64,000 nt of DNA from Oxalobacteraceae bacterium. Its GTDB lineage: Bacteria; Pseudomonadota; Gammaproteobacteria; Burkholderiales; Burkholderiaceae_D. Numbering within the stretch: the first letter of the stretch is position 1; every line of letters starts with the position of its first letter. The position numbers were made by a program, and so were the translations under genes. Positions 44,892-52,959 of the stretch are shown in pieces. Location of the stretch: the NCBI GenBank assembly GCA_021299035.1, contig JAJTGD010000001.1, forward strand, positions 1 to 64,000, read 5' to 3'. The notes beneath the pieces were generated by a model. The model had not been told where the DNA came from. It saw only the letters and a program-made list of their open reading frames with translations, and did not search any database.

Positions 44892-45596
44892 TTAGATGAT
44901 CTGCAGCGGCACACACAGTTGGTAGCCCACTAAGCGGATCGAGCGAATGCAACGATGCTCCGCGCCGACTTCAAACAGCTTTTTGCGCAAACGAACCATT
45001 TTTACTTCAAGCGTGGCTTTGCGCAGATCATCCGGTTGCTGCCCCAGTGCTTCCATCAACTGCCAATGCTCCAGCTGCTGCCCGGCGCTGGTGGCGAATG
45101 CCGATAGCATCTGCAGTTCGGCGCGAGATATCACCACGGAGCCTTTGGGCCCATTCAGTAACATGGCGCGCGAGTCGACCACAAAACCTTCGCCCCCGCT
45201 TTGGCTGGTAGGAACCTTGGCAAGTTCTATGCGGCGCTGTATCGCCGTGACCGCAGCCAGCAATTCTTCGACCGCCACCGGTTTCGAAAGATAAACGTCT
45301 GCACCACTGTCATAACCCGCAATACGATCATCGACTTGTGTGCGACCACTGGCCATGATGATGCCGGCACCCGGGTTTCCCTTGCGGATGCGCCGCGCCA
45401 ATGACAAACCATTCTCGCCGGGCAGGTTGATATCAATCACAAAAATATTCGCGTGAAATCCAGCCGCCTCATCGTCTAGAGCCTCGGCACAGTCTATGCC
45501 CTGCACTTCATGGCCTTGTTGACGCAGCGCCTCTATGGTCACCGCGCGCAAAGCGTCATGATCTTCAATCACTGTGATATTCAATTTGGCAACCAT
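44892..45596 (-). CDS. OmpR-type response regulator
   Basis: The 234-residue protein has a receiver domain with E11-D12, the phosphoacceptor D55 (VIDINLPG) and K105 (LSKP), and a C-terminal winged helix (about 140-230; SRAELQMLSAFATSAGQ, KMVRLRKKLFE, IRSIRLVGYQL). Phosphorylation of D55 by the cognate kinase should alter DNA binding. Its start overlaps the end of the kinase gene by 16 bases, which marks them as one two-component system. The target genes are unknown; the bactofilin just downstream is a candidate. Confidence 0.94.
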   Translation of the reverse strand: MVAKLNITVIEDHDALRAVTIEALRQQGHEVQGIDCAEALDDEAAGFHANIFVIDINLPGENGLSLARRIRKGNPGAGIIMASGRTQVDDRIAGYDSGADVYLSKPVAVEELLAAVTAIQRRIELAKVPTSQSGGEGFVVDSRAMLLNGPKGSVVISRAELQMLSAFATSAGQQLEHWQLMEALGQQPDDLRKATLEVKMVRLRKKLFEVGAEHRCIRSIRLVGYQLCVPLQII

Positions 45597-47461
45597 ACAA
45601 TAAACCTGACCGAGAGTTCTTGCCGCTCGTAACGCACTGCGCCGCCCAGCAAGCGCACAAAATTAGCCACTAAATAAAGGCCCAAGCCGGAGCCCGAGTG
45701 CCGGCGTGCGCTATCGGCACGATAATATTTTTTAAACAACTGCTCTTCGTCGGGGAAAGTCGCGACACCGGCGCGCAGCGCCACCTCGTTTTCCACGCTG
45801 AGTTCGCAACCTCTCAGACCCTCGTGCATGCCCTGCCGCACACGTAACTGAACCATGCTACCGGGTGGCGAGTACTTGACCGCGTTGTCGAGCAGATTGG
45901 AGACCACTGACTTCAGCAGCTGGCGGTCGCTTTTGATGGTGATTCGCTCCTCGTGATACACCGCAAAGCGCGCCGGGTCTGGTGATTTGCGCAATGACTC
46001 TTCGACCACCTCATCAACGCGGAAGTATTCGTAATTCGAGATGATCTGATCATCCTCGAACTTTTCTACCAACAGACAGCGATCGATCAGATCGTTGATG
46101 CTTTGTAAGGTTCGGCGGGCATGCGACATCATGTCGCTTGTGGGCTGCGGTGTGCCGAACACCATGTGCAGCACCGACAGCGAGGTCTTTAGCTCATGCG
46201 CCAGCATTTCCATGAAGCGGCTCTGCAACTGAGACTTTTGCCGCTCGATCTCGACTTGCTGCGCTGAGGTACGGGCGCGCAACATGGCTAGATTGCGCGA
46301 AGCCTCATTACGAAGCGCACGGACCTGCAACAAGGTCACCAACACTGCGCCGGTCAGGATGCCGTGGATCAGGTACAGGTGCAGGTTTAGCTCGGGCGCA
46401 TCGAACAAGCCCAGCGCATGAGAAGTCGCGACCAACAGCACGCTACAAACCAGCAAGTAAAACAGAATCAAGGTCCGCCTTGTAATGGGCGGCTGGGCAT
46501 CTTCAGCAGCGGTCTGCCAGGCGTTACAGGAAATCGCCGTCGCCAACACTAACAAGGGAGACAGACTGACCAAGAGAATATTGGTGTACATCGCCGGGCG
46601 AACCTGCCCGAGCCCGATCAAGACCAGTTCGGCCGCAAAGGCAACCGCAGCTACGGTCGGGATCAACCTCAGTAGCAGTCGTGCCGGCTGGAAATCGCGC
46701 AAGAAAAAGTAGTGAAAGATAAAACTGACGAATACGTAGCCGCAAATGATCAGATTGCTAACCGTATCGATGGTCATGGCCGACAGCAGATCGCCGAACA
46801 GCACCCGGTTGTAGCCGACCAGCGTCATAGCGTAAATGATGGCCATCAGCTGGGTGATGCTGAACATCGCCATCATGGTTTCGCGCCACTGAACCCAGTG
46901 CAGCACTGCCCATAAAAAGAACAGCAGCAAAACGCCGAGCATCAGCCCGTACACCATCTCCTGCAGCAGACGCGAATGTTGAAACTCTTCCGGCGTCATC
47001 ACCTGCACATGAATGAAACTGGAACTGGTGGTCGAAAGACGCAGCCAAATCTGGCGTGGCTCGGTCGATGCCGGAATGACAAAACCGTGACTAAGCGATT
47101 TGACCTCGGCATCCTGCCACTCTACATGGTCGCCGGCTTTGCGAACCCGGCCTGATGTATCGAGCGGGTCATGCAGCTCAAGATCATCCAGGTAAGTCGG
47201 ACGTACCCGGACAACCCACGTGTCACCCTTGCGCGCGCCGGGGTCACCAGCAATGGACAGCTCTAGCCAAGTAGCAGAAGCGGTGAAGCCTCGGCTGAGG
47301 ACACCGGTGAAGGGCTTTGCTGTGGCACGCTGCGCATCGGCCAGCGACATTTGGCCGCTGGGATCTTCGACAAAGGCACGCGCAATAATGCGGTCATCAG
47401 CCTGAACGAACGACGCAGCACACAGCAACAGCAGCACAGCGAATCGCTGCAGAAATCGCAT
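45581..47461 (-). CDS. Sensor histidine kinase with 7TMR-DISM sensor
   Basis: The 626-residue protein has a signal peptide (residues 1-21), a periplasmic 7TMR-DISMED2-type beta domain (25-165), seven membrane segments (about 170-380), a coiled linker, a HisKA domain with phosphoacceptor H422 (MLAHELKTSLSVL) and a HATPase domain with the N-box NLLDNAVKYSPPG and G-box SGLGLYLVA. 7TMR-DISM proteins are thought to sense small extracellular ligands, perhaps carbohydrates. The response regulator overlaps it by 16 bases. The ligand is unknown. Confidence 0.93.
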   Translation of the reverse strand: MRFLQRFAVLLLLCAASFVQADDRIIARAFVEDPSGQMSLADAQRATAKPFTGVLSRGFTASATWLELSIAGDPGARKGDTWVVRVRPTYLDDLELHDPLDTSGRVRKAGDHVEWQDAEVKSLSHGFVIPASTEPRQIWLRLSTTSSSFIHVQVMTPEEFQHSRLLQEMVYGLMLGVLLLFFLWAVLHWVQWRETMMAMFSITQLMAIIYAMTLVGYNRVLFGDLLSAMTIDTVSNLIICGYVFVSFIFHYFFLRDFQPARLLLRLIPTVAAVAFAAELVLIGLGQVRPAMYTNILLVSLSPLLVLATAISCNAWQTAAEDAQPPITRRTLILFYLLVCSVLLVATSHALGLFDAPELNLHLYLIHGILTGAVLVTLLQVRALRNEASRNLAMLRARTSAQQVEIERQKSQLQSRFMEMLAHELKTSLSVLHMVFGTPQPTSDMMSHARRTLQSINDLIDRCLLVEKFEDDQIISNYEYFRVDEVVEESLRKSPDPARFAVYHEERITIKSDRQLLKSVVSNLLDNAVKYSPPGSMVQLRVRQGMHEGLRGCELSVENEVALRAGVATFPDEEQLFKKYYRADSARRHSGSGLGLYLVANFVRLLGGAVRYERQELSVRFIVWLPN

Positions 47462-47518
47462 CTCGGAGGTTTGTTTTTATTGATCTAGAGCGAATTATCG
47501 CAGACAGCGCGCCTAGGC

Positions 47519-48403
47519 TCAGGCCACCACAATCATTTGCCCAGCCTGACCCGCGCTACCGATCGCACGCTCAGCAGCGAGCAGCAGTAACTCTGCCGAT
47601 GAGACGGTATCGCTGCATGAGGCAAGACCAATCGCCAGATCGATGCGTTGCTTGCCAGTTGCAGTGGCAAATAGCTCACGCGTGACCGCCGCATGAATCC
47701 GACGCGCCGCTTGCATCGCTTTGCCGGTATCGGTAGCGCGCAACACCAACGCAAACAGCCCATCACTGCGACGGCAAAGCGTGTCGGCGCGACGCGCGGT
47801 ACGCGACAGTGCGCCCGTAAGGTGCCGGTCCAGCCGCTGAATGCCTGCGTGGTCTGTCGGTAGCGCCTCGCGGCCGTAGGGGGCGGGGCGAATGATTGCC
47901 AATGATAGTGGCCGCTGCTCTTTTTGATAGTGCAGACATTCCTCGCTCAGCGCGGCGATCAAAGCACCTTGGTTTCCTAACCCAGTCAGGGCATCCACAT
48001 GCTCAGGGTGGTAGATGTCATTCAGCGGCTGTACGTCGCGCACGATGCGATGCCTCTGCTGATCGAGGCGATGAATGATTTGCGCGATATCTCTGCCTTC
48101 GAAATTTGCATCGAGTAGTACTTGGCGCAAGATATTGATCACCTGTTCAAAGCTGGAAGCGGAGATATCGTGCGGATGGTGCTGCTGCGCCATCTTGTGC
48201 GGATCGAAGCTTTCAGTCGGCCTGCCCAGCGTATAAGCAATCAACTCCGCATGATGCTTAATGAATTTTTCGGCATCGACGTTTTCGAAATAACGTCTGA
48301 GCGCGGGGCTGGCAGCAAACCGCTCGTGAAATTGCCGGACAAGACGACGGACGGCGGGCACGCCACCGTATTTGTCGAAAAGTGTAGGCACTGAATGAGA
48401 CAT
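47519..48403 (-). CDS. Truncated haemoglobin fused to a degenerate GGDEF domain
   Basis: The 294-residue protein starts at the ATG complementary to 48401-48403. Residues 6-122 follow the truncated-haemoglobin pattern: LFDKYGGVPAVRRLVRQFHERF at the start, and MAQQHHPHDIS, which places the proximal (F8) haem ligand at H75. Residues 136-290 follow the GGDEF fold (DALTGLGNQGALIAALSEE, IDLAIGLAS), but the signature GGDEF is S213-D-G-L-F217, so it should not make c-di-GMP. It may bind GTP or c-di-GMP, or signal through a partner. The usual globin-coupled cyclases use a different globin class. The inferred role is gas-dependent signalling, with no membrane segment. Confidence 0.85.
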   Translation of the reverse strand: MSHSVPTLFDKYGGVPAVRRLVRQFHERFAASPALRRYFENVDAEKFIKHHAELIAYTLGRPTESFDPHKMAQQHHPHDISASSFEQVINILRQVLLDANFEGRDIAQIIHRLDQQRHRIVRDVQPLNDIYHPEHVDALTGLGNQGALIAALSEECLHYQKEQRPLSLAIIRPAPYGREALPTDHAGIQRLDRHLTGALSRTARRADTLCRRSDGLFALVLRATDTGKAMQAARRIHAAVTRELFATATGKQRIDLAIGLASCSDTVSSAELLLLAAERAIGSAGQAGQMIVVA

Positions 48404-48531
48404 TTGGACCCGATAAAACAATGCAGATAAGATGGATATTATATCTATAGTCAATATATATTGCTTCTTGGTTGTTTTGGCTAGACGTCGAATTGATATC
48501 CTTTTCAAGTGGCCTTAAGTTTTTGGCAAAT

Positions 48532-48545
48532 TTGATATCCATCAC
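48532..48545. promoter_or_regulatory. FNR/Anr-like box between the globin-GGDEF and ABC genes
   Basis: TTGATATCCATCAC differs from the FNR/Anr consensus TTGAT-N4-ATCAA in one position. The half-site TTGATATCC also occurs at 48493-48501. The box lies in the 190-base divergent region and could control either gene in response to oxygen. Confidence 0.45.
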
Positions 48546-48593
48546 ACAGCCGTTCGCGAAGATCATGAACACTGCGGGAATTGCCATGACTTC

Positions 48594-49334
48594 TTGAATA
48601 TTCGTCAGCCGCCATTGGTCAGCCAAGAGATCGCGCCAATCTTTCAGATACGTGCGCTGTGCAAGACCTACAGCTCGGGCAGTAACGAGGTTCGCGCGCT
48701 GCAAGACATCGACCTAGACATTTATCCGGGTGAATTCATCGTTCTGCTTGGGCCATCGGGCAGTGGCAAGTCGACCCTACTGAATATATTGGGCGGGCTC
48801 GACCGCCCTTCCTCAGGTAGCGCGCATTTCGCTGACCATGAGTTGAACGGTGCCAGCGACGACGATCTCACCCTGTACCGGCGCGAGCATGTCGGCTTTG
48901 TGTTTCAGTTCTATAACCTGATGCCCAGCTTGACGGTTCGTGAAAATGTCGAACTAGTGACCGATATCGCCGAGCACCCGATGCTGGCCGCCGAGGCGCT
49001 GCAGTTGGTCGGGCTGGGCGATCGAATGGATCATTTTCCGTCGCAACTATCGGGTGGCGAACAGCAACGGGTTGCGATTGCACGTGCCATCGTCAAGCGC
49101 CCTGCCGTGCTGCTGTGCGACGAACCCACCGGCGCACTCGACTATCAAACCGGCAAACGCGTGCTGGAGGTGATCGAGCAAATCAATCGAGAACTACACA
49201 CCACCACCATTGTGATCACGCACAATGCCGCGATCGCAGGCATGGCGGACCGTGTGCTGTATCTGGGTGACGGTCGGCTGCAAAAAATAAGCGTTAACGA
49301 GCACAAGCTCAGCCCGAGCGAGTTGTCCTGGTGA
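48594..49334 (+). CDS. ABC transporter ATP-binding protein, MacB/LolD type
   Basis: The roughly 246-residue ATPase has Walker [10 protein letters not shown], the signature [14 protein letters not shown], Walker [14 protein letters not shown] and the switch His in VITHN, in the MacB/LolD group that works with FtsX-type permeases. No in-frame ATG fits the N terminus; TTG at 48594 is the longest start, and a TTG at 48615 is possible. It is followed by the permease after 13 bases and then by an adaptor gene, forming a three-gene tripartite-type exporter. Confidence 0.9.
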   Translation: MNIRQPPLVSQEIAPIFQIRALCKTYSSGSNEVRALQDIDLDIYPGEFIVLLGPSGSGKSTLLNILGGLDRPSSGSAHFADHELNGASDDDLTLYRREHVGFVFQFYNLMPSLTVRENVELVTDIAEHPMLAAEALQLVGLGDRMDHFPSQLSGGEQQRVAIARAIVKRPAVLLCDEPTGALDYQTGKRVLEVIEQINRELHTTTIVITHNAAIAGMADRVLYLGDGRLQKISVNEHKLSPSELSW

Positions 49335-49347
49335 AGTCGAGCCCAAC

Positions 49348-51711
49348 ATGACCGCGCTCGACCGCAAATTATTGCGTGACCTGAAGCGACTGTGGAGCCA
49401 GGCGCTGACCTTAGCGTTAGTGGTGGCTGCTGCGGTCGCTGGTTTTATTACGACGTACAGTGCCTACGACTCGCTGCAGTATTCGCGCGACCGGTATTAC
49501 GCGGTGGGCCAGTTCGCAGATTTATTTGCGGATTTAAAGCGCGCACCAGATCGGGTGATGCAGCAACTGGCACAAGTGCCTGGCATCGCATCCCTCGAGG
49601 CCACGGTAGTGCGCGATGTGCAAGTCAGCATCCCCGGTGTGAGCGACCCCATCATTGGCAAGTTGATCGGACTCGATCCCAAGCATCCACCACAAATCAA
49701 CCGCGTGTTCCTACGTAGCGGGCGCATGATTTCCAGTCAAAGTAGCGGCCCACGCGAGGTATTGATCTCGGAAGCTTTCGCGCTCGCACGCGGGCTACAG
49801 CCCGGTGATCATTTATTCGCACTCATCAATGGCAAGCGCGAACGCCTGCTGGTTACAGGTATCGCGCTTTCACCAGAATTCATCTTCGCAGGCTTTTCTG
49901 GCGCACCCGACTTAAAAGGCTATGGGGTTTTCTGGCTTGATAAAAAAGCATTGGCGAGTGCTTATCAGATGGATGGCGCTTTTAATCATGTGAATCTGCG
50001 TCTCGCACCCGGCGCCAAGCAGGATGAAGCGATTGCCGGTATCGATCATGTGTTGCAGCCATGGGGCGGCATCCGCGCCTACGGCCGCGATGAGCAGCTT
50101 TCGTACACCCGCGTTGAATCGGAAATCAAAGAACAACGGGTGCTGGGCACACTACTGCCTGCAATTTTTCTGGCAATTGCGGCTTTCCTGCTGAATGTGG
50201 TGTTGGGACGGCAGATACTCATGCAGCGGGAGCAAATCGCGGCTATGAAAGCACTGGGCTATGACAACGCGCTTATTGGTTGGCACTACATCAAGCTAGC
50301 GCTGCTGATTGTTGCCGTGGGTGTTGCGCTAGGCATGGTGACCGGCGCATGGCTGGGCGAAATGCTCACAACGCTATATCGCAAGAGCTTCAGCTTTCCT
50401 GAGTTTTATTTCCGCGTTCGCCCATCGCTATTGTTGAGTGCGCTGTTTACCACGGTGAGTGCTGCGCTGGCTGCCACTTGGCAAGCCATTAAAAGTAGCG
50501 TTCAGCTAGCACCGGCCGAGGCGATGCGGCCACGCGCCCCTGGTGTCTATCACCGTACCATCATCGAAGTCTTGGGATGGCGCGCAGCGTTCTCACCGAG
50601 TATGCGCATGGTGTTCCGCAATATGCAACGCAGCAGTATCCGAGCTGGCTTAACGGTGCTTGGCGTCGCCGCATCTATCGCCGTACTCATTGGCGGCACC
50701 TTCTGGGGTGATGCTATCGAGCTGCTACTTAATACACAATTTCGGCAGGTACTGCGTGCGGATATTAGCGTCGGTTTGATAGAACCGAGAAACATCACTG
50801 CCCTGCATTCGCTGGCGCGTCTACCGTATGTATCTGCGGTTGAACCGGCGCGCTCGGTGCCCGTTCGACTGGTACATGAGCATCGACATTGGCGCGGCAT
50901 GATCCAAGGGCGGCCAGGTAGTCCACAGCTGCACCGGGTGGTCGGCTTGGATAAACGCGCGATGCCAATACCCGCTGACGGTCTGCTGTTGACCGACCGG
51001 CTGGCGCGTAAGTTGGGCCTGCGTGTCGGCGAGATGGTGACGGTCGAAGTTGAAGAAGGTCAGCGGACGACGCTCATGCTGCCGGTGGTTGCGGTGGTGA
51101 GTGAGCTGATGGGGATGAGCGCGTATATCGAGCGACGCAGCCTCAACCATTTGCTGCGCGAGGGCGATGTACTGAACCGGGCCACGCTGCTGGTTGATCG
51201 TGGCCATGAAGCCGAGCTGTTGCAACGCATGCAGCAAATTCCTATGGTGGCCGCAGCCTTTAGCAAAGCATCGATGCTGGCGAATGTGCAAGGCATCACC
51301 GCGCGTAACTTGCGAATTATCACGGGGGTGTTGACGATTTTTGCGTCAATTATCGCGGTGGGGGTGGTTTACAACCAAGTACGTGTTGCGTTGGCTGAGC
51401 GTGCTTGGGAACTGGCGAGCTTGCGGGTGCTGGGCTTCACGCGTGCCGAGGTGTCAAAAATCCTGCTGGGTGAGATCGTGCTGGAGATCGCATTGGCGAT
51501 ACCCATCGGTATGCTGGGTGGTCTGGCGCTGGCGAAAGGCATGGTCGCCTTGATAGCAACTGATGAGTTTTTCCTGCCGGCCCAAGTTCAGACCTCGACC
51601 TATGCGTATGCGGTGCTCTGCGTTGTCATTACCGGCGTGATTAGCGCGGCGATTGTGAACCGCAAGATTCGGGAGCTTGATTTGGTGGGCGTTCTCAAGA
51701 CGCATGAATAA
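49348..51711 (+). CDS. ABC transporter permease with two FtsX domains
   Basis: The 787-residue protein has an N-terminal membrane segment (ALTLALVVAAAVAGFITTYSAY), a periplasmic MacB-like domain and FtsX membrane regions at about 265-400, 435-450 and 660-780, giving about eight to ten segments. The duplicated layout is the one in COG0577-type permeases that pump lipoproteins, peptides or drugs out of the inner membrane without crossing it as channels. It is translated right after the ATPase gene and before the adaptor. The substrate is unknown. Confidence 0.92.
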   Translation: MTALDRKLLRDLKRLWSQALTLALVVAAAVAGFITTYSAYDSLQYSRDRYYAVGQFADLFADLKRAPDRVMQQLAQVPGIASLEATVVRDVQVSIPGVSDPIIGKLIGLDPKHPPQINRVFLRSGRMISSQSSGPREVLISEAFALARGLQPGDHLFALINGKRERLLVTGIALSPEFIFAGFSGAPDLKGYGVFWLDKKALASAYQMDGAFNHVNLRLAPGAKQDEAIAGIDHVLQPWGGIRAYGRDEQLSYTRVESEIKEQRVLGTLLPAIFLAIAAFLLNVVLGRQILMQREQIAAMKALGYDNALIGWHYIKLALLIVAVGVALGMVTGAWLGEMLTTLYRKSFSFPEFYFRVRPSLLLSALFTTVSAALAATWQAIKSSVQLAPAEAMRPRAPGVYHRTIIEVLGWRAAFSPSMRMVFRNMQRSSIRAGLTVLGVAASIAVLIGGTFWGDAIELLLNTQFRQVLRADISVGLIEPRNITALHSLARLPYVSAVEPARSVPVRLVHEHRHWRGMIQGRPGSPQLHRVVGLDKRAMPIPADGLLLTDRLARKLGLRVGEMVTVEVEEGQRTTLMLPVVAVVSELMGMSAYIERRSLNHLLREGDVLNRATLLVDRGHEAELLQRMQQIPMVAAAFSKASMLANVQGITARNLRIITGVLTIFASIIAVGVVYNQVRVALAERAWELASLRVLGFTRAEVSKILLGEIVLEIALAIPIGMLGGLALAKGMVALIATDEFFLPAQVQTSTYAYAVLCVVITGVISAAIVNRKIRELDLVGVLKTHE

Positions 51712-51747
51712 ATGCGCTTTCTCCAATGAAGATCATCGGTAAAGAAT

Positions 51748-52941
51748 ATGAAGCAGAAAATTGGAGTGATAGCTGCACTCATCATTTTCCTTGCGATTCT
51801 CGGTTGGGCGTTCTATCCCAAACCATTCGACGTAGATGTCGCTGAAATTCATGTGGGCAATTTCGAGCGCACAATCGAAGAAAGCGGCAAAACTCGCCTG
51901 CGCGATCGCTACGTCATCTCCGCACCAGTCGCAGGCAAACTCGCCCGCTTGACGGTTCGTGAAGGCGACGCCGTACATGCAGGCCAAGTCGTCGCTCTGC
52001 TGTGGCCAGCACCGCCACCACTGTTGGATGAGCGACGTTTGCAAGAACAACGTGAACAAGTGGCAGCTGCAGAAGCCAGCGTCGCACGCGCGAATGCTGG
52101 CCTGCAAAAATCAGAACTCGTCCTATCGCAAGCGCAGGCAGATCTGCAGCGACAGGAGTCGCTGGCGGCGCGCGGGTTTATCTCACCGCTACAAATCGAA
52201 AATGTCCGCCTGACGGTTCAGCAGCGACAGCGCGAGCGAGAGATATCGGCCCAAGAGAGTAATGCCGCGCGTCACCAACTTGCGCAGCTACGTATCGCCC
52301 TGCAGCGTGTCAGCGGTAAAGAACCACTCGCCATACAAGCGGTTGCAGTCACCACGCCGAGTAGCGGCAAGGTGGTGAAGCTAAGACAGCAAAGCGAGGC
52401 CGTTCTGGCGGCGGGTGCCAACTTGCTGGATGTTGGCGACCCGGGAGCGATCGAAGTGATCGTCGAGCTATTAACCGAAGACGCAGCGCAGATAAAACCC
52501 GGCGCACTCGCCACATTGAGTAACTGGGGCGGGCCTGCCACGCTGCAAGCGCGTGTCCGCTTGGTAGAGCCTTCTGCTTTCACCAAAGTGTCCGCACTCG
52601 GGGTTGAGGAACAGCGAGTGAATGTCGTGCTAGCCATCACTTCGCTGCCTGAGGCATGGCAGACCCTGGGCGACAACTACAAGGTAGATGTCACGATTCC
52701 TGTGCAGAGCGCCACCAAGGTGACGATGGTGCCAGTCGGCTGCCTATTCCCGAGAGGTAGTCGTAGTGCGCTGTTTGTAGTTGATCATAGTCGCGCCCGC
52801 ATCGAAGAAGTAGAACTGCTGGCGCGCAATGGGCGCGAGGCGTGGATTAAAACCACGCTTGCAGCTGGCACTAAAGTGATTGCCCATCCAGCCGCTGGCT
52901 TGAAGGATGGCGACCGCGTGAATATCATCGGCGTGAAATAG
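51748..52941 (+). CDS. HlyD-type periplasmic adaptor of the ABC exporter
   Basis: The 397-residue protein has one N-terminal membrane anchor (IGVIAALIIFLAILGWAF, about residues 5-22), a biotinyl-lipoyl half (ISAPVAGKLARLTVREGDAV), an alpha-helical hairpin with long coiled coil (about 90-170) and a beta-barrel C-terminal region. It would link the MacB-like permease to an outer-membrane channel, which is not encoded in this window. It follows the permease by 36 bases. Confidence 0.9.
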   Translation: MKQKIGVIAALIIFLAILGWAFYPKPFDVDVAEIHVGNFERTIEESGKTRLRDRYVISAPVAGKLARLTVREGDAVHAGQVVALLWPAPPPLLDERRLQEQREQVAAAEASVARANAGLQKSELVLSQAQADLQRQESLAARGFISPLQIENVRLTVQQRQREREISAQESNAARHQLAQLRIALQRVSGKEPLAIQAVAVTTPSSGKVVKLRQQSEAVLAAGANLLDVGDPGAIEVIVELLTEDAAQIKPGALATLSNWGGPATLQARVRLVEPSAFTKVSALGVEEQRVNVVLAITSLPEAWQTLGDNYKVDVTIPVQSATKVTMVPVGCLFPRGSRSALFVVDHSRARIEEVELLARNGREAWIKTTLAAGTKVIAHPAAGLKDGDRVNIIGVK

Positions 52942-52959
52942 CTCAACCAGCTTTGTAGC

